Below are positions 25,196 through 38,803 of a DNA stretch of 64,000 nt, one piece after another. Numbering within the stretch: the first letter of the stretch is position 1; every line of letters begins with the position of its first letter. The notes beneath the pieces are model-generated. The model was not told the origin of the DNA, did no database searches, and saw nothing but the letters and a program-made list of their open reading frames with translations. Where the stretch lies: the NCBI GenBank assembly GCA_036365515.1, contig CM070873.1:80018029-80082028 (forward strand), given 5' to 3'. The DNA comes from Torymus aiolomorphi. Taxonomy: Eukaryota > Arthropoda > Insecta > Hymenoptera > Torymidae. Made by a program: the position numbers and the translations under genes.

Positions 25196-27667
25196 TATGA
25201 TTTTCTTTTTACTTTGGTGAATATAATTATCATTGATAAGTTATTTAAATACTGGTGATGAGAAATAGATTTGACTGATGTTTAGCTGTTTTTACTAAAT
25301 AGAAATTTGCAAAATTGTATATTTGATTTTAAATTCGTGTGTGCCAAGAAAATATTCTTGCAATTAATTATAATTATAGGAAAATCGAGAGGAGAATGAA
25401 ATTGTGTTTATAAAAATTTAATTCTAATCGAACTTTCGTTGAATTTTTTTCGAAATTAAAAATGGCATCGATAGAGAAAAATGTTTTCATACATGTAGAA
25501 GAAGTTTTGATCATATTTTAAGCGTCTCTAAAATTGTATCACATTTATAAGTACTTGAAAAAATTCTTTATCATTCACGTGTTTTATCGTGAACATTTCT
25601 AATTTTATATAAGTACAATAAATAAATTTTTATGGATTTTAAAAAAAATATTTTTTAACTATATAAATTCGGGTATTTATTAATATCTTATCAATGTAAT
25701 TATTGATAGAAACAAAATTATGTGTAAATAGTTGTAAAGCTACGTTGCATAAAAAATACCATTAAAAATTTTACTTAATTTATGAATGTGTTAATGTTAT
25801 CTTCTTATTGAAGCTCTGCGTAAAATAACTTTTCACAATGTCAAAGTATAAATAAATCTGTTCACTAATCTTTTCAATTACTGTGAGGAGAGTAATTTCA
25901 GTCATGAATTTTCGAGAAATCACATATCTGTCTGATAGGGTGTATATTTGCATATCAAATCAGTATAACAAGACAATAACAACACTAAAATCTCAGCATT
26001 GACCCAATTTTAGCAAGTTGATGTAAGAGATTTTCTTTAAGAAAGCACATTCGCAGTTTTTCACTTAATTATCTTTTTTGACATATAAAATTTTAAGTGG
26101 AACCATCTGTCTCAAAATTCAATTTATTTTTAATTTGCGTTAAAAAAAGAAAAATTATTAATAACCAGAATATGGTGTAACGATTTTTATAATGGCATTC
26201 ATTTAATTATGAATCTAATCTAATTGAATGTCCTTTCTTTTTTTTTTTTTTTATAAGATTTAGAAAAATATCTTCCCTCTCAAATTGAATAAATGAAAAT
26301 CACTCAAATAAGTGAGTATATCAGTAATTCCGCTGAACTTTTCAAATTTGAGTTAGAGTGAAATTGAAAAAAAATTAAGAGCACACTTTCACATGCCCTT
26401 TTTTCTTCCTTTCTTAAATAGTGAAAAAGTGGTAGCGTTACTCATTTTTCTTTCAAAGCTATTTTTTTACCGGAAAACTCATATGAAAGCTATGGGAACA
26501 TCTAGATAATTCGTGATAATTTTTTTTGTATAAAAGTTGTCGGTTTTTATGTAGTAAGTGAAAAACTACTTACTTGCTTATTTCGACATACGGTGTATGT
26601 TTTTGTGAGGAATAAAATGTATCGGTCACGCTACACAAAAGTTATTTTTCGTTGACCTTGTTATTGTGCCAGCGATTAATTGTGTTTTTTAAAACGAGTT
26701 TCATTTTTAATAACGTTATTCAAAGTAATGTAAAATAAATTCTACAAGCGGCACAATGATGCATGACTAACAAATCATATTATTTGTTATGCTAAAACAA
26801 AGGTTTTTCCACTATAAAGACCTAAAAAAATGCAAAGCCATTTTTTAAAAAGCAGTATAGAGAAAAAAATTCAATATTTGAAAAAAATCGGGTAACCCTT
26901 AAATAACTCATTATGTAAGTCGTTTATTAATAGGCACACATATCTGTAGTTGACTTTTTGAAAGTACATGTTAAGGCAATGTGAGTACCAGCCATTACCC
27001 GTTTTTCTCATTCAATTTTGAATTTTAAGAAAATTTCGCTCTGGTACGTTATAGTTAACTAACACATCTATAACGTGTCAGAGAGATTTTTTGTCAAAAT
27101 TCAAAATTGAATGAGAAAAACGGGTCCCTGTAATCGTCGGTAACTGTGGGGCCTCGCATCGCCTTAAAACAGTTGTGAAAAAAATTTTTTCAAATGATTT
27201 AGAGAAAAGACATTTTTTTAATTGCATAACGAAGATAATAATTTGTACGAGTACCACTTGAGTATGACTTTAATTTTAGTCTTTCTCCTTACCATACGTA
27301 ATTTGTACGATTTTAAATTGGGTTTTGGTACCAAGATGATGTTCTTCTAAACCCATTTAAGAACTGTAACCTGCACAGAATTCCATGTAGTGAGTATATC
27401 TAAAGATATCAAAGAGTAACTCGAATTTGAAAAGTACCGCGGAATTACTCATATACGTTAAATAAATGTATAGTTATACATTTTTTCAATTAAGTGTACG
27501 AGTTTTCACTTATTTAAAATGTACATTCACTTATTTGACTGATTTTTACTTATCCAAATTAGATAGTTTTTAAAAATATTTTTCAATAACGAATTAAACG
27601 ACAAACTTATATAAAAAAAAACCCCATCTTCGTTACACTAATATCTTTTATTCCTCTTCGCTTTCAG
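25196..27667. other. AT-rich upstream/intronic DNA with inverted repeats
   Basis: Probably the last part of EAAT's first intron or upstream DNA. A segment near 26290-26375 (CTCAAATAAGTGAGTAT, then CTTTTCAAATTTGAGTTA) reappears inverted at about 27395-27555, so the span may be one composite element. The MITE at 26971-27177 lies between these arms. No coding sequence. Confidence 0.45.
26971..27177. mobile_element. TTAA-flanked foldback MITE
   Basis: The ends TTAAGGCAATGTGAG and its near complement, ending CGCCTTAA, enclose arms that share CCCGTTTTTCTCATTCAATT. The loop is near 27058. About 207 bp. A different family from the 16.5-kb element, though also flanked by TTAA. Confidence 0.75.
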
Positions 27668-27698
27668 AAGACTCGGTTAAAGACACAGCGAGACACAA

Positions 27699-30600
27699 AT
27701 GTCGAGGGCAAAAAGATGGAAGAGCTGCATGTCGGAGAACTTGCTGATGATGCTGACGGTGGCGGGGGTGTTCCTGGGCGTCGGCCTGGGCTTCGTCCTC
27801 AAGTTCAGCAAGGGTGATGAGGGGGGCGGCTGGACGAAACGCGAGATTATGTACTTACAGTTTCCCGGTGACCTCTTCCTCCGGATGCTCAAGTCTCTCA
27901 TCCTACCGCTCATCATCTCTAGTATAGTCAGTGCCATCGGTAGCCTAGATCTCAGCTTGTCAGGTGAGAATTTTATATATGTTATTTATTATATACAAAC
28001 AATCAGAACTGCTTATTTGTCTTCGTATGGTTTTACAGTAGTCATTCATTTTTTTTTACCATTTTCTAAGTGCCTGCCCGCGTAAAAAAATTTTTTGGGC
28101 AATATATTGCCTACAGTGTTGGAAAAGTATGGGCAATATATGGGCTATTTAATTACAAGCTAAATGAGAGCAACATATCGGAGATATGCGTCTCCCAGGC
28201 CTGAGCCGGATTCGGGCCATACAGTATCCCGTATAATTCCCATATTAGTCCCATATTTATTTTTGTGAGAACAATTAATAACTGAAAAAACAAGCGTAAA
28301 TAACAAGCGTGATCTTAATGTTTTGAAACTGCACATGGAAAAGAAACGAACGGACGTTTGGATATGGACAAATGAATGTTCATTTATAGTTAGACTAAAT
28401 CGTTAAACAGTTAAGTTTGAGTTGTTTACTCAAACGATTCGTGATTAACTGTTAACGAATTTGTTAACGAATCCAAATGTCCATTCGGTAACAATAGAGA
28501 TATTCTTTTCTCTGTGTGTAAAACTAAAAAAAAAAAATTCCGCGGATTTGAATCTGAGAATCTTTGAATTACAATTCAAAGGTTCTCAGGTTCAAATCAG
28601 CTGAATTTTTTTTTTTATATATTTTACAATTACTTATTTTTTTTTCGTTTTTTCATTTCGTTAATTTTTCCCACGAAAATAAATATCGGACTAATATGGG
28701 AACTATATGAGATACCGTATAATGGCAGGAATTCGGCTCAGGAGCGGGGGCCGCATATCTCCCATATGTTACCCTCATGTGACTTGAAACGACCCATATA
28801 TTGCCCATACTGTTCCAACACGGTGGGCAACATATTGCCAACAATTTTTTTTTTCACGCGGGTGACCTTTCCTACATAAAAACTAACTAACGACTTACAA
28901 AAAAATGCAACTTTCTTGCCTGCAACTATATTATTAACTAAAATAAGATATCGAAATTTTTGTACAGGTAAAATTGGCATGCGATCGATATACTACTACG
29001 CGACGACGACGATTTGCGCTGTGGTCCTCGGAATCATCCTCGTGACGACCATACAACCTGGCACGTACGGCAAGGAGGAGGATTACAACGCCGACGAAAG
29101 TAAAGCGCCTAAGCGTAATGTTACCACGGCCGATACGCTCTTAGATTTAGTTAGGTAAGCAAATAGATGTCACATTGTCGATTATCTGCTTATGTTCATA
29201 TCAGCGTATTAATGATGAAAATTAATATTGTTTTTAGAAACATTTTCCCACCGAATCTAGTACAAGCGTGCATAGCCCAAGTGAGTAACATCGTGAAAAA
29301 GCATTTTTCGATTGGAAAAGTATGTATTTAAGAATAAACATTGATACGTTTAATTTTTTTTTAGTACCGAACTGAATTGAAACCTCCGATAAATGCCACT
29401 AATGGTAAGACAATAACAACTCAGTTTTGCAAACAAAAAATACTTAAAAGATTAAAATGTCAATTTGATACTCATTGCATTGATACTATTTTACAGAAAC
29501 GTCAAAGTATGATTGGGACATATCGTCCTCGTACGGCGACGGTACGAATACATTGGGTCTCGTTATTTTCGGTATTATTCTGGGTATCACTATTGGAAAA
29601 ATGGGAGACCAAGGCAGGCCCTTGTTAGACTTCTTCAATTCCCTTTCCGAAGCTATGATGATCATTACGAATTGGGTCATTTGGTAAATACTTTGAACAA
29701 TTATTTCACATTTTAATTTTCCTTTTCTATAATTTTAAATTCATAAATTTTATACAAAAGAGAAAACAGAAATATCAATTTTACAATAAGGCGTATAACT
29801 ATATCATACTGTTTAAGTATTAAATGTTGAAATGCGATTACAATCATAATATTAATGGTTAAATATTAATTAACAATAACAATTATTAAGATTGAATATG
29901 CCTATGAGGAAAAGGAGATGCGATTAAACGCTCATGGTATTAAAAAAAACAGCAATTGAAATTCGCTCACGCTATGTTAAAAGAAAAAGAAATCGATCGC
30001 AAACCGGATGAGTTAATACCATGAAAAATAAACACGCATATATATTACTCGACAGGCTGTCCCCCGTGGGAGTGACATTCCTCGTGGCTTCGCAGATCCT
30101 GGACGTGAAGGACTTTCGGAGTATTGTCGAATCGCTGGGCATGTACTTCCTCACGGTGCTGCTCGGTCTCATTTTGCATGGCTTCGGAACGCTCTCCATC
30201 ATCTTCTTCATCTGCACGCGCGAGCTGCCGTTCAGAGCCATCGGACAAATGAGCCAAGTGATGGTCACCGCTTTTGGAACGGCATCCAGGTATGCATTTC
30301 GTTATTCGCATTATTATTTGATCACTAATTATGCACTTATTTCAACTCTGCAACTGAATGTGTTTTTCAACTCGGCAAACAGTTCGGCGACGCTGCCCAT
30401 CACCCTGCAGTGCATGGACAACATGGGAGTGGACTCGAGGATATCGCGCTTCGTCGTGCCGATCGGCGCGACGATCAACATGGACGGCACCGCCCTGTAC
30501 GAGGCCGTTGCCGCGATTTTCATCGCTCAGGTGCGCCACGTGCCCATGAGCCTCAGCAAGATCATCGGCGTCAGCATCACCGCGACGGCGGCGAGCATAG

Positions 30601-31226
30601 GCGCTGCGGGCATACCACAGGCGGGCCTCGTCACCATGGTCATGGTGCTCAACACGGTCGGCCTGCCCGACAAGGATGTCACCCTGATCCTCGCCGTCGA
30701 TTGGCTCTTGTGAGTATATACGCGAAAATTCCTTGCGCTTCGATTTTGTTTCTCTTTCACCTGATATTTTCGTGCCAATTGAACCAGAACTGCTTCATTT
30801 AACAAGAAAAAATACCGTACACAGTAGTATCAAATAATAACTCAATAAAAGGAAGATACGAATGAAATAAAATGATAAGAAAATAATCATTATATATACT
30901 CCCTATCATTTAATGATCTATTGGTTTTCATGAGTAAAATATATGTATAATAATAAATTTTGATCAAATTAGCCGATTTCCGATTGAAAATTGGATATAA
31001 TGTTTATACAATTTCTACCAGAGAATCTGAGATAAAAGTGAAATGAATAATTTTGTAAATGTTTGTTTCTAGGGATCGATTCCGTACAACGGTGAATGTT
31101 ATGTGTGACGCCTTAGCAGCTATCATTATCGAAAAAATGAGCAAAGGCGAACTCGATTCGGCTGATGTTGCAGACGGATTACAAGAGGCTACAGAGCTCG
31201 CTCACTTAAGGAAGATAGAAGATTGA
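27699..31226 (+). CDS. EAAT: Excitatory amino acid transporter (SLC1 family)
   Basis: Sodium-coupled glutamate/aspartate transporter of the plasma membrane, clearing glutamate at synapses in insects. Eight coding exons join in frame to 478 residues: 27699-27963, 28968-29154, 29238-29280, 29365-29404, 29497-29683, 30056-30289, 30383-30709, 31073-31226. Family signatures are present: the serine-rich HP1 loop SSSATLP (318-324), NMDGT in TM7 (351-355), HP2 [13 protein letters not shown] (388-400), and in TM8 Asp425, Asp429, Arg432 and Asn436 with the spacing of acidic-substrate carriers; this arginine separates EAATs from neutral transporters. N-glycosylation sequons (NVTT, NATN) lie in the long extracellular loop, as expected. 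The start is the first ATG after the acceptor at 27667; an upstream noncoding exon is implied. Intron 1 contains a MITE. Which insect paralogue (Eaat1 or Eaat2) is not decided. Confidence 0.96.
28077..28862. mobile_element. MITE in EAAT intron 1
   Basis: The ends CCCGCGTAAAAAAA and TTTTTTTCACGCGGG enclose words such as GGGCAATATATTGCC and ATATGGGCAATATATGGG, mirrored at the right end. It belongs to the same family as 20815-21113. A separate small hairpin sits in the centre (about 28527-28614, with GAACCTTTGAATT-like arms). It lies wholly in the intron between exons ending at 27963 and starting at 28968 and leaves the coding frame untouched. Confidence 0.75.
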
Positions 31227-31750
31227 AATCTTTTATAACTTTGTTATGTTGTTAATTTTAATTTTATACAAACTCGTACCAGTGAAGATATCGAAAATTG
31301 TAATGATCTGCGTACGGCGAGCATTTAGTCAATTTTTATTTTTCATCCTTGAAGGATGTGTCACACCTAATTAGGAACTATACGTTTTATTTTTTAAACG
31401 AAAATGCTCAATGAACTTTACCGTGCTGTGGAACCACCAAGTGCCAAGACTGCATTGTTGAAATCCAAAAAATATTTTGTCTACTCATCAAATTGCGCCG
31501 CGATGTATCGTGAATGTAGTACTTATACCTTATGCGTTTACATATGCACGTTTATATATATTTTTATATGTATGCGCGTAAAATTATAATATGCAGTTGA
31601 TAGTTTTAATATTTCTTTATCATAAAAATTTATAATTGTATACATATGTATGTGCATGAACATGCATGAATTATATATATATACACAAAAATTATTTTAA
31701 GTATATTCTAAATATAATGTAAATTAAATTAAGTCATTTACAAACTAAAC
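31227..31750. other. Convergent 3' regions of EAAT and VPS25
   Basis: AT-rich DNA between the EAAT stop and the VPS25 stop, expected to hold both 3' untranslated regions. The short plus-strand frame at 31404-31589 is not supported as a gene. No strong AATAAA stands out for EAAT. Confidence 0.45.
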
Positions 31751-33286
31751 TTAAAAGAATTTTACACCTTCATTTTCGTCAAACATTATTATTTCTGCTT
31801 TTTTGGAAGCTTCTAATGTCTTCAAAACTCTAACAAGTAATTCATTGTCCAGACCATGGAATTCTGTAAAGATAAAAATATATATTTTAAAATTTTTTAA
31901 CATAAACGCATAATAAATTGCCAAAAAATAAATTTATATCAACCTTGATCAACAGTGTCTTCTCCTTGAGTTAGTTCATAAAATGTACAAACAGATCCAG
32001 TAAAACCATTTGCTTGTGCCCATGAATATATAATATCAGCCCATTCATCCAACGTATGCCATGAAACAATCCAGCGTTGCTTTGATTTATCTAGTGGAGT
32101 TGCATTACCTGTTTTTGCTAAATCTTCTACTATTACAGATACCACTTCAACAGGTAACTTTCCTAATTTAGAAAATAAATAAACAATTTATATTTCATTA
32201 TATTAATTCAAATTTATGTTATAAATTAAAATAAGATGTAATAGTGTACTATCAATTGAAGCATTGTTAAACAATGGACTGCTGTGGACCTCTCGAACAT
32301 CGAGAATTGCTTGTTTAGTTGTACGAAAATAATCCAGGACTAAGCTTTTCCATGCTGCTAACTGTTTAGCTCTAGTTTCTGCATGTGGTTGAAGTCTAAA
32401 AAAGAGAAGATCAAAATTTAGTTTAATAATTATTAATACATTAGTAATCACGAATTATTATTATAAACAAACAAGAATTCATTACATAAAAATTATCCAA
32501 ATTTATAGGTACATAAAGTAAACTATGGTTATAATTTTAAAATAATGTTTAATGATACTGTAGGAATAGTACATAAGTCATAATTAGTATTTAAGATAAG
32601 TAAAACTCAATAACAATATATGAGATTAAAATTTATAAGTACTTGATAAGCTAGATTCTATTGATTTTTCTAAACCCAAAATATTTAATAATTAAAATAA
32701 ATTTTTAGTTTATAAAAATTACTTTTTCAAAAAGAATAAAACAGTTTTATCTCTTATTTACTTATAATTAAAACAAAGGTATAAATTTAAAAATTATTAA
32801 TTTATATTTAGTATTTTAATTATGTATAGAAGTTTAATTATTCAATACTTTAATTTCCCTTTTTTGTAAACAACAATTATCAATAAATACTTCATTCAAT
32901 TCATCATGTTTATATATAAATATTTTGAAAGTCATATGTATAATAAAGATCTTCAATTTCGAAATTTATATTTTTGCAAATATTTTATCATGCACTATGG
33001 TACTGTTATTATAGTTAATTCTTGTTCATTTTAAATATGTAAGTGTGTGTGTGTGCGTGTGTGTGTAAGTTTTTATTCTAAAATTTGTCACAATGCATAA
33101 CCTACAAATTTTTTGTTAAAAGAATAAAAATGATTCAATAAATCAAAGGAATCATTATTTTATAAAGCTGGCAATATATTGATTTAAAAGAACAGTATCT
33201 GAAAAATAGAAAACTATATTCAAATAAACTACTTACGTGAAAAACGGAGGAAAACTATATTGCCACGGCCAGTCAATTTCAGTCAT
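31751..33286 (-). CDS. VPS25: VPS25, ESCRT-II subunit
   Basis: Vacuolar protein sorting-associated protein 25. In the endosomal ESCRT-II complex (VPS22, VPS36 and two VPS25) it recruits ESCRT-III (VPS20/CHMP6) for sorting ubiquitinated cargo into multivesicular bodies. Four exons join in frame to 175 residues: 33286-33237, 32395-32250, 32162-31944 and 31863-31751, with GT-AG junctions. The N-terminal PPFF segment in FPPFFTLQPHAETR is the family's characteristic proline motif, used to bind VPS22/VPS36. Two winged-helix domains follow. WHTLDEW and the C-terminal GVKFF ending match the family, and the length equals the usual 174-176 residues. It is convergent with EAAT and divergent from SKIC2. 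Confidence 0.96.
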
Positions 33287-33913
33287 TCTCGACTGTCAAA
33301 CACACCTCAACCAAAACAACTTGTTGTTTTCGATAGATATACTGCTCTACCTCTACAAACAATTGTCAAAATTTCATTTTTTTAATGAAGAAAACAATTG
33401 TTATATCAACAATACTAAGTTGAGTACTAGAAAATAGTAAACAGACAACTATCGTCTTTGAACCATCGAGTGTAAGCAGTAGTGAGTGTAAATTGCTGCT
33501 GGCCAAGCTGCAAAAAAATGAAAAAACCTACATCACATCTCCATTGCATGCTATCTGTAAAATATGGCCGCTTACTATATATAGTAGTAAAATGCTCACA
33601 TGCGTACCCGCATTGAGGCGGTATATCTTGGTGTGATATATATTAGGACTTCTGGGAGTCCGGCGAATGCGCATCCCCTTTGTGATGTGCAAAACATTGG
33701 GCAGCCTGCGAAGTTGGGGCTGCTGAAGGAAATTTTGCACGAAAAAAGTTACCTATGTGAAGCAAATCTATAAGGAAAGCTTTATTTTTTGAATTGTATA
33801 TTTTTTTGTTTGTTTCATAAGCTTTAAAAATTAAAATCCCATGCTGTGAATTGAACTGTGATAAATACTGGGTACAATACAATAGAATTTTACTGATATT
33901 TACAATTTTCATA
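33287..33913. promoter_or_regulatory. Shared divergent promoter region VPS25/SKIC2
   Basis: The 627 bp between the two start codons must contain the 5' untranslated regions and core promoters of both genes, which are transcribed away from each other. No clear TATA box is seen. A small open frame at 33643-33912 on the minus strand is a shadow. The inference of a bidirectional promoter rests on spacing only. Confidence 0.4.
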
Positions 33914-36900
33914 ATGGATCCTGATGATAAAGATTTTTTGGAGGTAAATGCAACACTTATAAAATATAATGTACAGAGTTAATATTTAAATTTATTGTGC
34001 TAATTTTGCAGTTACCTTATGGTCCTCCACCAATTTTACCAGATATTAAAAATGAATTAAAAGAATACATTGTGTTTCCGGAAAAATTACCAATACATGA
34101 ATTGGATAAAGTACAACAATATTGGGAAAGGAAATCACAAATAATGTCTCTTTTAAAAGCAGATTTAGCTCCTGTTGGTACAACACTTAAATATGATAGA
34201 GATCCGATCACTGGTCGCATTGGAGAACTACAAGAGGTTTCTCTACAGAACATAGGAGAAACTGTGAGAAATTCTATGTCAATGTCTCGAGCACCTGGTC
34301 CTGCTGCTGAAGGTGTCAAAGGTATATTTTAATTTAGTTTTATTAAAAAAGTAAGAATCTTTACATCTACCTAGTTTTATTAAAAGTTATAATTAATATA
34401 AAGTTTATTTACTATCAATCAATAATTCCTCAACATAATAAAACTTGTTTTTCTACACTTCTTTAAACAGTATTTTAATTTTACAATACAGGCAATTCTA
34501 GCAACTTTTTGTTCTGGCCTGGTGGATTTGATGAACCACAGAAAAAAATTATAATTGCAGAAACTGAAGTAGATTTTGAAAATAATTTAAAAACAATACC
34601 TAAAAGTTTTCAAGATGGCATTGAATTCATGTCTGATAAATGTACACCTAAATGTTTTGGAGATTCAATTAAAAATCTTAAGGCAAAGCTAGAAAATGTA
34701 CAGGAGAATATTAATCTTAAATCAGTCATAGATCAAGAAGGATGTTCTTTGGCCTTCTGGTCTAAAACAGAAGAAACCGAAGAAAATAAAACATATGTAA
34801 ATAACAATAAACAATGTGGGGATGTTAACTTGCCAAATATTGATGAACTCATTGAGCCTTTTAAACAGAGTAAAATACCTGTACTTAAAATCTCAGAAAC
34901 TCCAAAATCCAACCAGAAGACAAAATGGGCTGAACAAATAGATATTATGGTTCCAGTAATTGATTTTGACAAGAAGATTCCAGAGCCTGCTATGATATTT
35001 CCTTATGAGCTTGATAATTTCCAAAAACAAGCTATTCTCAAATTAGAGGAACAGTGTGATGTATTTGTCGCTGCTCACACATCTGCTGGAAAAACAACAA
35101 TTGCTGAATATGCTATAGCTATGAGTCAGAAAAACATGACAAGGTTTAATATGAAATTAAATACAAATTGCGTTATAAATTTAAAAATTTACTATAATAA
35201 ATATCAAAATATGTTTCAGAACTATTTACACATCTCCCATAAAAGCACTGTCCAATCAAAAATTCAGAGAATTTAAGGAGAAATTTGATAATGTTGGCCT
35301 TATTACTGGAGATTTACAAATTAATATAACAGCAACGTGTCTTATAATGACTACGGAAATTTTAAAATCTATGTTGTACTGTGCAGCTGAAGTCATAAGA
35401 GATGTAGAGTATGTTGTTTTTGATGAAGTACATTATATAAATAATGAGGATGTAAGTAATTGACGTAAAATATTAAAAATACAATTGTATTTTTATTCTA
35501 ATACAATTATCAGAATAAAAAAAAAATTTAATGTTAACATTTAACATTTAAATTTATATAAAATAATGTTTTCAGCGTGGCCATGTTTGGGAAGAAGTTA
35601 TTATATTGTTACCACCTACAGCAAATATTGTTATGTTATCTGCAACAGTTCCAAATCCAATTGAATTTGCTCACTGGGTTGGGCAAATAAAAAAAAGAAA
35701 AATATATGTTATAAGTACATTGAAGAGACCTGTACCTTTACAGCATTACCTTTATACTGGCTATGATAAAAAATCAAAAGATCAATTATTTCTCTTGGTG
35801 GACAAAGATGGTGGATTTAGAAGGAATAGGTAATATTTACTTTTTAACAAAATAATTATTCAATCTGCATAAAATTAAATTGGAAATAAGCTAATAAAAT
35901 TTTCGTAGTATTAAAGAGGCAGAGGCAACTAAACAAGAAGCATTAGAAAAGCAGATAAAAAAGCAGCAGACAAAATATCAACATGCTAAGCAGAAACCTT
36001 CATTAGTAGTAAAACCTACTACCACTGTTCTGAAAAATGCAAGTGTTGAACAAGCTGTAAGCGAAGTTATGGCATCAAAAGAGGAAGAAGATGCTATAGA
36101 AGAGAAAATAAAAGCTGGTATGATAACAGTGAAAGATAAAAGAATGTGGATAGCTCTATTGGAACACCTCCAGACTACGGTAAAGAAAACAAATTTGTTC
36201 TTTTCACAAAATAAATTTTTTTATAATAACTTCTTATTGTAGGATAAGCTACCAGTAGTAATATTTTGTCTTTCAAGAAACAGATGTGATAAAACTGTAG
36301 ATGCTTTCACGGAAAGTTTACTTTCACATCAAGAACGAATTTTTGTAAAAGATTTTTTTAAAAAATCAATTAAACATTTGAAAGGTACTGATTCTCAATT
36401 ACCTCAAGTACTAAAAATGAAGAGGTTATTAAAGTTGGGCATTGGAGTTCATCACAGTGGTATTTTACCTATTTTAAAAGAAATAGTTGAAATGCTTTTC
36501 CAGAAAGGAATTGTTAAGGTGAAACAATTTAATAAACAAATTTCAGAATGCAAATAATTTAATAGCTATATTAAGTTAAATTCTGTTTAAAGGTGTTATT
36601 TGCAACAGAAACATTTGCTATGGGAGTAAATATGCCAGCAAAAACAGTTGTGTTTGACAACGTAGAAAAGTATGATGGTAGTTCTTTTCGCCATCTACTC
36701 CCTACGGAGTATATTCAAATGGCTGGTCGTGCTGGTCGTCGTGGTCATGATGAGACTGGAGATGTGATAATTCTTTGCAAAAAGAATGTACCCTATGAGA
36801 AGGATTTAAGAAAAATGACCCTTGGCGCTCCACAAAAAATAGAATCAAAATTCAAAGTAACTTATTCCATGGTACTGCATTTAAAACGTCTTACTGAGGC

Positions 36901-38664
36901 TATTTCTGTTGGTGACATGATGCGCAGATCTTTCAAAGAAATGAATAATCTTTCTAATCAAGAAAAAAATAAAAACGAATTAGATAAAATAATAGAACTA
37001 ATAAATAAAATACCACCATTAGCTGAGCATCAACAGAACATGGCGCTCTTTTATGATTTAGCAAGGAACTATTTAGAATTATGGAAAGATTTAAGACCGT
37101 ACATGTTAGAAGCAAAGAAGGCTGTGAAAGCATTAGTGGAAGGCAGAATATTACTTATCTGTTATGAGCATCATTTTAATAAGTTAGGTATTTTTCTTGG
37201 AGTTCAGAAGAAAGCTAAACAAATATTTTACAAAGTTTTTGTACTGACAAGTGTGATAGAAGAAAAAGAAGCAAAAACTAATAGTAGATCAGAAGTATGG
37301 TATGATATTGTAAGTTTAACTAAAAGGAAGTTTTATGTACCTGAAGAAAATGCAACTCACGAAGTTATTATTGTACCTGCATCATCTATTATAGAAGTAA
37401 CAAATACTGTTGCAAATGTCAATTGTAAACTTATATTATCTGATTGGGAGAAAAGACAAATACCTAGATTTAAGTAGGTTCCCATAATGTTTCAATAGTG
37501 TTATTATGCTTATAATATTTGAAAAATTTTGAACAATTTTTATTTTAATGAAAATTATTTATTACTGCAGGGATACTCCTCCTGGTCAATCTTGTCAAGC
37601 AGCAGTGCAGGAACTACTTAAAATAACTAATGAAGTTCAACAAAATCCGACTGTAATACTACCTTACATAGAATTAAAATTAACTGTTTTTGAACTACAA
37701 AGAAAAGATATACAATTACATAACTCAGGAAAGTTACTTCAATCAGTCAAACATAAAATAAATGATACTCCTAATTTTGAAGAAGAATTTGATAAAGTAT
37801 TTAAATATAAAGAATTACAAGAGAAAAAACAGGAGTTATCGAAAAAACTTAGTGATAAATCCTTAGCAAATTATTCAGAGTATGAAAGCAGAATAAGTGT
37901 TCTTCGAGAATTAAAATATATTGATAATGAAGATCGAGGTAAGGCCATGTGCTTTTTATTGACAACTTTTTATTTAAATCTGTTGTGTTTAAACAAGTGA
38001 TATTTTACGAAAACAGTTGTAAAATTAAAATATTTTAAAATACTTGTATACTGATAATGAAATTTTCAGTGACATTAAAAGGACGAGTTGCTCTTGAAAT
38101 GGGTACTTACGAAATATTTTTAACTGAATTAGTCCTTGACAACGTTTTAACTAATTGGCAACCAGAGGAAATTGCTGCAATGTTATCATCTTTAGTTGTT
38201 CAGCATAGGAGTAATCAAGAAGAGAAAGAAGAAGAAATTCCCAGACTAAATGAGGTTTGTATTAAAAATAAATTGTTATTAGAGTTCATTTTTTATACTT
38301 ACTTTCTATTTATAAAAGTATTTCAATTTTTTAGTTAAAGAAAGAAATGACTCGAGTTTATACAAGGTTGGTTGAAATAGAAAGGAGACATAACTTAGAA
38401 CCAATAGCCCAGCCAAGTTTTCAGTTAATAAGGGTAGTCTACGAATGGGCTCGTGCTAAGTCATTTGCAAAAATAATGGAACTTACTGATATCCAAGAAG
38501 GAATTATTGTAAGATGCATTCAACAATTGAATGAAACTCTACAATACGTCAAGAATGCTGCAATTATTATTGGGCATCCTGCTCTTAAAGAAAAAATGGA
38601 GGAAGCATCTACTAAAATAAAAAGGGACATTGTTTTTACTGCCTCATTGTACACACAAGACTAA
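33914..38664 (+). CDS. SKIC2: SKI2 RNA helicase (superkiller complex)
   Basis: ATP-dependent 3'-5' RNA helicase of the Ski complex (with SKI3/TTC37 and SKI8/WDR61), which threads mRNA into the cytoplasmic exosome for turnover and nonstop decay. Eleven exons join in frame to 1262 residues: 33914-33943, 34012-34321, 34492-35143, 35220-35451, 35576-35829, 35909-36179, 36243-36518, 36593-37473, 37571-37938, 38070-38254, 38335-38664. Visible motifs are Walker A TSAGKTT (Lys314), DEVH (399-402), SATVP (430-434) and [10 protein letters not shown] (717-726). The central insertion (arch) and C-terminal helical domain follow, and the end [11 protein letters not shown] is the Ski2 signature. [11 protein letters not shown] near 119-129 and the length (human about 1246) favour Ski2 over Mtr4. 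The Drosophila orthologue is twister. Confidence 0.96.
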
Positions 38665-38692
38665 TTTTTTTTGTATAACACGAAAAAAGGAA

Positions 38693-38698
38693 AATAAA
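38693..38698 (+). terminator. SKIC2 polyadenylation signal
   Basis: AATAAA 29 bases after the SKIC2 stop codon, followed by a T-rich segment. It lies in the 139-bp gap before the opposing SEC13 stop, so the two 3' ends are very close and may overlap. Confidence 0.6.
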
Positions 38699-38803
38699 TT
38701 TGTTTTCATTAATGTGTATATAAACTTATATTTAATCAAATTACTTATATAACATATGAATTTATAAAACATTTTTTTTGCCTAAATTTAATAAAAATTT
38801 CTT

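Noticed and set aside
24815..25258. Val/Cys and His/Thr frames at 25.1 kb, and similar ones at 54.5 and 55.0 kb
   Set aside because: Translations of CA/GT microsatellites.
30045..30805. Long alternative-frame open frames over EAAT exons
   Set aside because: Shadows of the GC-rich transporter exons in other frames, lacking any family motif.
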